Shown one piece after another: positions 63,106 to 64,000 of a DNA stretch of 64,000 bases (within the stretch, counting starts at the first letter, position 1; each line of letters starts with the position of its first letter). Below the pieces are notes generated by a model. It saw nothing but the letters and a program-made list of their open reading frames with translations, was not told the origin of the DNA and made no database searches. The position numbers and the translations under genes were made by a program. Source of the DNA: Metopolophium dirhodum (taxonomy: Eukaryota; Arthropoda; Insecta; Hemiptera; Aphididae); NCBI RefSeq assembly GCF_019925205.1, contig NC_083566.1, positions 38,075,558 to 38,139,557 of the forward strand, read 5' to 3'.

Positions 63106-64000
63106 TTTTCTTTCGTAAATTGTCTCTTCTAAAAATATGTATACAAGAAATTTAAATATTTTTGCCTGAAAAGAAATAACTTACAATGTATTAAATATAT
63201 TGACTTATTTTTGATCTTGAAACAAGAAAATTATTAAGTAGGGAAATTTAGAAAAACAATGTTTAGAACCGTCAAAGTGCTCTAAACATTTAGTAGGGTA
63301 GTGAAGAATTAATAATCTACAGTCAGAAATTTAACACAAATTTAAAATCAGAAATTTTGTATTTAAATTTTCAAGAAAGTTATAAAATAAACACTAATAT
63401 TTTTGATTAATTAATTTCAATATCATCATAATTCCTTCTAGAACCAAAAGTTTTGATCGAATTTTATTTTTATCGTAAATATACGCATTCAAAAATATAT
63501 TATTGCATAAATTCTATTGATATGCTGCAACATTTTTCAAATTGAGATAATCTGTTATCTATACTTATAATAGTTATAAAAAATCAAATGATTTGACTAT
63601 ACAAAATTTGTCCAGTAAAATTATTATTAATCTTGAACTATTTAGCTATACACAATACTCGCATATAAATTTAAAAAAAGGTCATTAACATTGTTTAACT
63701 TAATTTATAAAAAGGTATCTATATATGATTTAAATAACGCAATGGGAATCCATTTTGAACTGTTTGGGCTTATTTTACTTGAAAGTTGAGGCTTTAAATA
63801 ATTGTTTACCTTTCATATTATAGAATTTCATAATGTTTATATATATATTTGTTATTATTATGAACTTTTGATGACAATAATTGATTGTGCATAAATCACT
63901 AATGAAGTAAGTTATTGTTGAAAGCAATTATTCCAATTAAAAAATATAATAATAAATCAGTACCAGGTTAGGTACCAGGAGTTTTATATATATATATATA
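63106..64000. other. AT-rich non-coding stretch to window end
   Basis: Nothing supported except a TA dinucleotide run at 63984-64000 that continues past the window edge. Confidence 0.5.

Noticed and set aside
1..64000. CRISPR arrays, bacterial operons, rRNA
   Set aside because: No regularly spaced repeats with unique spacers, no dense coding and no rRNA-like sequence; the window is clearly eukaryotic in style.

Overview
This window looks like AT-rich nuclear DNA from an aphid (Hemiptera, Aphididae). The basis is the strong AT bias, the very frequent TAGGTA/TACCTA and ATAATATTAT words, and an interspersed repeat ending in CGCTCAGAAT that I recognise from aphid genomes. The genus cannot be fixed from sequence alone. 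There is no operon structure, no dense coding and no rRNA or tRNA gene that I could see. It reads as a gene-poor intergenic or intronic stretch of an insect genome.

No complete gene is supported. The best coding candidate is a 62-codon open segment at 57923-58109 (+). It has an acceptor-like AG in front, a stop codon, and ATTAAA about 130 bases downstream, so it resembles a terminal exon of an unrecognised gene. A second candidate is a GC-richer segment on the minus strand (53603-53815) that would encode an acidic, proline-containing C-terminus followed by a hydrophobic tail. A possible frameshifted coding relic lies at 62945-63105. Many other open frames of 60-119 codons look like chance products of AT-rich or simple-sequence DNA.

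The best supported features are mobile-element remnants. Two members of one hAT-type MITE family lie in opposite orientation 45 kb apart (5948-6327 and 51736-52150), each with a perfect 8-base target duplication. A third hAT-type MITE (55413-55657) has 17-base perfect inverted ends and a 7/8 target duplication. A deleted hAT element (4328-4768) keeps its end, GGCCCGCGG subterminal motifs and the last ~50 codons of a transposase. A TTAA-flanked element lies at 3757-4267, an element with ~43-base inverted ends and repeated CAAAACGTA motifs at 47562-48160, and a short MITE candidate at 24758-24911. A family of aphid-type repeats appears as three copies of different length (30615-31105, 40021-40874, 60829-62191) plus a solo module (31521-31650). 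An inverted arrangement of a GGTAAATTGGGTCCC-like motif lies at 20251-20674.

Between these are simple-sequence tracts and several isolated GC-richer patches (about 12240-12880, 25500-25690, 28030-28150, 34789-34990, 38236-38530, 45340-45480, 49020-49260, 49900-50110, 54530-54740). Some carry TATA-like or homeodomain-like words. They are the natural places to look for enhancers, promoters or first exons of a large neighbouring gene, but nothing here proves that function.
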